A DNA stretch of 64,000 bases from Stappia sp. 28M-7 (GTDB taxonomy: Bacteria > Pseudomonadota > Alphaproteobacteria > Rhizobiales > Stappiaceae): contig NZ_JACMIA010000001.1 in the NCBI RefSeq assembly GCF_014252955.1, positions 4,588,001-4,652,000 of the forward strand, given 5' to 3'. The notes beneath the pieces are model-generated. The model saw only the letters and a program-made list of their open reading frames with translations. It had not been told where the DNA came from and ran no database searches. The position numbers were made by a program, and so were the translations under genes. Below, piece by piece: positions 61,061 through 64,000 of this stretch (position 1 is the stretch's first letter; every line of letters starts with the position of its first letter).

Positions 61061-62416
61061 ATGAGTGACGCAAGCCTCTGGCTTTCCATCCTCGCGATCA
61101 TTGTCCTGCTGGTCATGTCCGGTTTCTTCTCCGGCTCCGAGACCGCGCTGACCGCGGCCTCACGTGCCCGCATGCTGCAGCTGGAGAAAAACGGCGACCG
61201 GCGCGCGACCGTCGTCAGCCGCCTGATCATGGTCCGCGAACGGCTGATCGGCGCGCTCCTGCTCGGCAACAACCTGGTCAACATTCTCGCCTCGGCGCTC
61301 GCCACCAACGTGCTGCTGAGCCTGTTCGGCGATGCCGGCGTCGTCTACGCCACCCTGGTGATGACCGCCCTCGTGCTGATCTTCTCCGAGGTGCTGCCGA
61401 AAACCTGGGCGATCTCCAATCCGGACAGCTTCGCCATCGCCGTCTCGCCGGTGGTCCGCGTCGTCGTGATCGTCTTCGGGCCGGTCGTCAGCGCCGTCGA
61501 AATGATCGTGCGTGCCCTGCTGCGCCTGTTCGGTGTCGACGTGTCGGAAAACCGCAACGTGCTCTCGGCCCATGAAGAGCTGCGCGGCACCGTCGACCTG
61601 CAGCATCTGGAAGGCGGCCTGGTGAAGGCCGAGCGCGACCGTATCGGCGGTCTTCTCGATCTCGCCGACCTGGAAGTGTCGGACGTGATGGTCCACCGCA
61701 CCAAGATGAACACGCTGAACGCGGACGAACCGGTCGACAACCTGATCCAGGAAGCCCTGGCCAGCCCCCACACGCGCCTGCCGCTGTGGCGCGGGCAGAC
61801 CGACAATTACATCGGCGTCCTGCACGCCAAGGACCTGCTGCGCGCCCTCGCGGCGGCCGGCGGCGACACCTCCAGCATCGAGATCGAGCAGATCGTCTCT
61901 CCGCCGTGGTTCGTGCCGGACACCACGAGCCTGCAGGACCAGCTCAACGCCTTCCTGAAGCGCAAGGCGCATTTCGCCCTCGTCATCGACGAGTATGGCG
62001 AGGTGATGGGCCTGGTGACGCTGGAAGACATCCTGGAGGAGATCGTCGGCGAGATCTCGGACGAGCACGACGTGGAGCTTGCCGGCGTGCGTCCGCAGCC
62101 GGACGGCTCGATCATTGTCGACGGCGGCGTGCCGATCCGCGACCTCAACCGTGCCGTCGACTGGCGACTGCCGGACGACGAGGCGACCACGATCGCGGGA
62201 CTGGTGATCCACGAGGCCCGCATGATCCCCGAGGAACGGCAGGCCTTCACCTTCCACGGCTACCGCTTCACCGTGCTGAAGCGCGAGAAGAACCGCGTGA
62301 CGCGCCTGAAGATCACGCCGCTGTCCAAGGCCGTGGCCGGCTCGGTCAAGGCCGTGTTCGCCGGCCAAGCGGCCGCGACAGCCCAGGCACCGACCCCCAC
62401 CGTCCAGCCGGGCTGA
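61061..62416 (+). CDS. HlyC/CorC (CNNM) family membrane protein with CBS domains
   Basis: A 451-residue protein: DUF21 membrane domain (1-~200, with SLWLSILAIIVLLVMSGFFS and SETALTAASRARM), a CBS pair (~205-335, including DVMVHRTKMNTLNADE and VIDEYGEVMGLVTLEDILEEIVGEI), and a C-terminal CorC/HlyC domain. Related proteins export Mg2+ or Na+. Usual third gene after aroK-aroB. Confidence 0.92.
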   Translation: MSDASLWLSILAIIVLLVMSGFFSGSETALTAASRARMLQLEKNGDRRATVVSRLIMVRERLIGALLLGNNLVNILASALATNVLLSLFGDAGVVYATLVMTALVLIFSEVLPKTWAISNPDSFAIAVSPVVRVVVIVFGPVVSAVEMIVRALLRLFGVDVSENRNVLSAHEELRGTVDLQHLEGGLVKAERDRIGGLLDLADLEVSDVMVHRTKMNTLNADEPVDNLIQEALASPHTRLPLWRGQTDNYIGVLHAKDLLRALAAAGGDTSSIEIEQIVSPPWFVPDTTSLQDQLNAFLKRKAHFALVIDEYGEVMGLVTLEDILEEIVGEISDEHDVELAGVRPQPDGSIIVDGGVPIRDLNRAVDWRLPDDEATTIAGLVIHEARMIPEERQAFTFHGYRFTVLKREKNRVTRLKITPLSKAVAGSVKAVFAGQAAATAQAPTPTVQPG

Positions 62417-62443
62417 TCGGCCCGGCCCGGCGAAGGGTCTGGT

Positions 62444-62746
62444 TCAGGCGAGAGACGCCGGTCCGCCACCGCGCGGGTCGCGCTCGTCGGGCGTGCGGAC
62501 TTCAATCGCCAGCGCATGAAGGCCGGCGTCGAAAGCCGGCTTCAGGCAGTCGTTGACGGCCCGGTGTCGCGCGACGCGACTCTGGCCGGCAAGCGCCTGT
62601 GCCACCATGCGAATACGAAAATGGGTCTCGCCGCCCTCGCGCCAGCCGCCATGTCCGCGGTGGCGCTCGGATTCGTCGATCACCTCGAGGCTCTGCGGGG
62701 CGAAGGCCTCGCGCAGACGCTGTTCGATCAGGTCCCGGATGCTCAT
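62444..62746 (-). CDS. BolA-family protein
   Basis: A 100-residue protein starting MSIRDLIEQRLREAFAPQSLEVID with the BolA pattern HFRIRMVAQALAGQSRVARHRAVNDCL. BolA proteins work with monothiol glutaredoxins in iron-sulfur and stress control. Convergent with the CorC-like gene, 27 bases apart. Cys in NDCL is unusual only in context; residues for cluster binding are His. Confidence 0.92.
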   Translation of the reverse strand: MSIRDLIEQRLREAFAPQSLEVIDESERHRGHGGWREGGETHFRIRMVAQALAGQSRVARHRAVNDCLKPAFDAGLHALAIEVRTPDERDPRGGGPASLA

Positions 62747-62880
62747 GCCCTCCATGTGACAGACTTTTCGGCGCCGTCAAGACCTTGCCGAAGGTGCCCC
62801 CCTCCCCCTATTTATGCGGATCGCCGTGGCAAGAGCCGCGCATTCCCGCCCCGCAGATCACGGAAACTGGACCAGGACCG

Positions 62881-63507
62881 GTGGCTTCGGACATCTTCGA
62901 CCGCATTCGCATCAGCCCGAAGCGCAGCCGCGCTGCGGAGGAGGAGTTCGTGTGCGAGCGGACCTGCGACTGGGAAGGCTGCGACGAGCCCGGCACCCAC
63001 AGGGCGCCGAAGGGGCGCCATGCCGATGGCGAGTACCACCATTTCTGCCTCGCCCATGTGCGGGACTACAACAAGTCCTACAACTATTTCGCCGGCATGG
63101 ACGACGATGAGACGCGCGCCTACCAGCGCGACGCCCTGACCGGCCATCGCCCGACCTGGAAGATGGGCGTCAATGCCAAGGCGGCCGGCGAAGGTGCCCA
63201 CGCCTGGTCGGATGTCGACCCGCGCCAGGCGGCCAAGGCCCGCGCGGAGGCCCGCAAGCGCCCCGGGCGCGGCGGCCGCACGGAAGGAAGCGGCGCCCGC
63301 GCGCCCAAGCTGAAGCAGCTGGAGGCACGCGCCTTCGACACGCTCGGCCTGCCGCATCATGCCCGCGACGCCGAGATCAAGGCCCGCTACAAGGAACTCG
63401 TGAAGCGGCTGCACCCAGATGCCAATGGCGGCGACAGATCGCTTGAAGACCGGCTACGCGAGATCATCAACGCCTATTCGCTGCTGAAAAAGGCCGGCTT
63501 CTGCTGA
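62881..63507 (+). CDS. J-domain protein with N-terminal Cys/His region
   Basis: A 208-residue protein. The first ~75 residues hold a Cys/His set (CERTCDWEGCDEPGTHRAPKG, HHFCLAHVRDYN) that may bind metal, and residues ~150-208 form a J domain with HPD in LVKRLHPDANGG and ARAFDTLGL at its start. J domains stimulate DnaK. The GTG at 62881 with AGGACC upstream was preferred; the frame continues upstream antisense to bolA. Adjacent to cobS, its usual neighbour. Confidence 0.88.
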   Translation: MASDIFDRIRISPKRSRAAEEEFVCERTCDWEGCDEPGTHRAPKGRHADGEYHHFCLAHVRDYNKSYNYFAGMDDDETRAYQRDALTGHRPTWKMGVNAKAAGEGAHAWSDVDPRQAAKARAEARKRPGRGGRTEGSGARAPKLKQLEARAFDTLGLPHHARDAEIKARYKELVKRLHPDANGGDRSLEDRLREIINAYSLLKKAGFC

Positions 63508-63764
63508 AGCCACCGGACTGCCTTGTCCTTAAGCAGGCTTGCCAGTTGGTCCGGATAGGCTATGAAATCGTAGACCTCCCGGTTTTGAGGATCGCGCCCG
63601 GCCCCGCCGGCCTGCGGTTTCCCGTCGCAGGGAGATCCCTTTCCCGGCGCAATTCGCGCCAGCGCCGCCAGCGACGAGGCGTTTTCACTTGGCCGAACGG
63701 GGCTCTGGCAATAGGGTCTGGTTCGAATTTCGCGCCGTGGCGGCATCACGGTGCAGTGCGACAT
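63474..63764 (-). CDS. Possible 96-residue protein of unknown function
   Basis: A minus-strand frame from MSHCTVMPPRREIRTRPY to QKPAFFSSE, overlapping the 3' end of the J-domain gene by 34 bases. Its last third (VYDFIAYPDQLASLLKDKAVRWLQQ) reads like a real amphipathic protein segment and the codon use is not the Arg-rich look of shadow frames, but the first part looks random. GGCGGGA lies before the ATG. Could equally be chance; the 293-base gap before cobS otherwise contains nothing I recognise. Confidence 0.28.
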   Translation of the reverse strand: MSHCTVMPPRREIRTRPYCQSPVRPSENASSLAALARIAPGKGSPCDGKPQAGGAGRDPQNREVYDFIAYPDQLASLLKDKAVRWLQQKPAFFSSE

Positions 63765-63800
63765 CGCGGATCCCGCCGGCGGCGGGCCAGCGGAGGAAAG

Positions 63801-64000
63801 ATGACTGACAAGACCATGCCCGTCGAAAACCTGCCGGATACCACCGTGTCCGTGCGCGAGACCTTCGGCATCGACAGCGACCTGACGGTTCCCGCCTACA
63901 AGGAGCCGACCTCGCATACGCCCGATCTCGATCCCGATTATCTCTTCGACCGGCAGACCACCCTGGCGATCCTCGCCGGCTTCGCCCACAACCGCCGCGT
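63801..64000 (+). CDS. cobS: Cobaltochelatase subunit CobS (5' part)
   Basis: Start of the AAA+ subunit of the aerobic cobaltochelatase that inserts cobalt in cobalamin synthesis. The visible 66 residues (VENLPDTTVSVRETFGID, then YLFDRQTTLAILAGFAHN) match the CobS N-terminus. Ribosome-binding site CGGAGGAAAG. The gene runs off the window, so the ATPase motifs are not seen. Confidence 0.93.
   Translation, partial: MTDKTMPVENLPDTTVSVRETFGIDSDLTVPAYKEPTSHTPDLDPDYLFDRQTTLAILAGFAHNRR

Overview
This is a 64 kb stretch of a GC-rich alphaproteobacterial chromosome. The gene order and content fit Hyphomicrobiales (Rhizobiales), most likely a Stappia/Labrenzia-type marine relative; that placement is inference from gene neighbourhoods, without a database search. 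Signs used: the heme cluster hemC-hemD-mitofilin-like next to divergent tsaD-NUDIX-gpsA; phaA-phaB with divergent phaR; helicase/S4/fdxA/carD/rpoH; aroK-aroB-CorC-bolA-J-domain-cobS; and mesaconyl-CoA hydratase, a marker of the ethylmalonyl-CoA pathway. Coding density is about 90 percent. I see no prophage, insertion sequence, CRISPR array or other clear mobile element.

Layout. 1-3.9 kb (minus): probable hemY start, mitofilin-like protein, hemD, hemC. 4.0-8.1 kb (plus): tsaD, NUDIX hydrolase, gpsA, YciI-like, EVE-domain protein, methyltransferase; five of these junctions are overlaps or near-overlaps. 8.3-12.5 kb: M20 amidohydrolase, TauE/SafE permease, PLP-dependent dehydratase, leuB, terminator. 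12.6-15.4 kb (minus): Trm112-like, LON-domain protein, thioredoxin-TPR chaperone (CnoX-like), YbaK-type deacylase. 15.6 kb: tRNA-Gly(GCC). 15.8-18.7 kb (minus): PAS-GGDEF-EAL protein. 19.2-24.3 kb: an ABC importer operon ending in its own LacI-type regulator. 24.4-29.9 kb: gloB, cupin, argG with an overlapping iron-sulfur protein gene, farnesyl diphosphate synthase (minus), mtgA, rpmF. 30-33.2 kb: PHA locus. 33.2-38.4 kb: GlcG/HbpS-like protein, gamma-glutamyltransferase, two uncharacterised small proteins, amtB and glnK behind a candidate sigma-54 promoter. 38.8-42.4 kb: small conserved enzymes (DUF924, TusA, pterin dehydratase, low-molecular-weight phosphatase, host-attachment family, YcaQ/AlkX family). 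42.4-45.9 kb (minus): pyruvate carboxylase. 46.7-53.2 kb: Suv3-like helicase, S4 protein, fdxA, carD, rpoH. 53.4-56.0 kb: gmd, fcl and a methyltransferase. 56.0-64 kb: beta-carbonic anhydrase, mesaconyl-CoA hydratase, XerD-like recombinase, a 47-residue membrane protein, aroK, aroB, CorC/HlyC-like protein, BolA, J-domain protein, start of cobS.

Functionally this is mostly housekeeping and central metabolism: tetrapyrrole, aromatic amino acid, leucine and arginine synthesis; carbon storage (PHA) and anaplerosis (pyruvate carboxylase, ethylmalonyl-CoA pathway); ammonium sensing and uptake; stress transcription (CarD, RpoH). I did not find a clearly new multi-gene system. The observations most worth following are non-coding: a run of four hairpins behind a promoter between fdxA and carD, including a terminator-like hairpin and a CU-rich anti-Shine-Dalgarno tract; a cluster of seven GANTC sites between pyc and the helicase gene; the sigma-54 promoter of glnK-amtB; and a perfect palindrome just before the ABC-importer operon that also encodes a LacI-type regulator.
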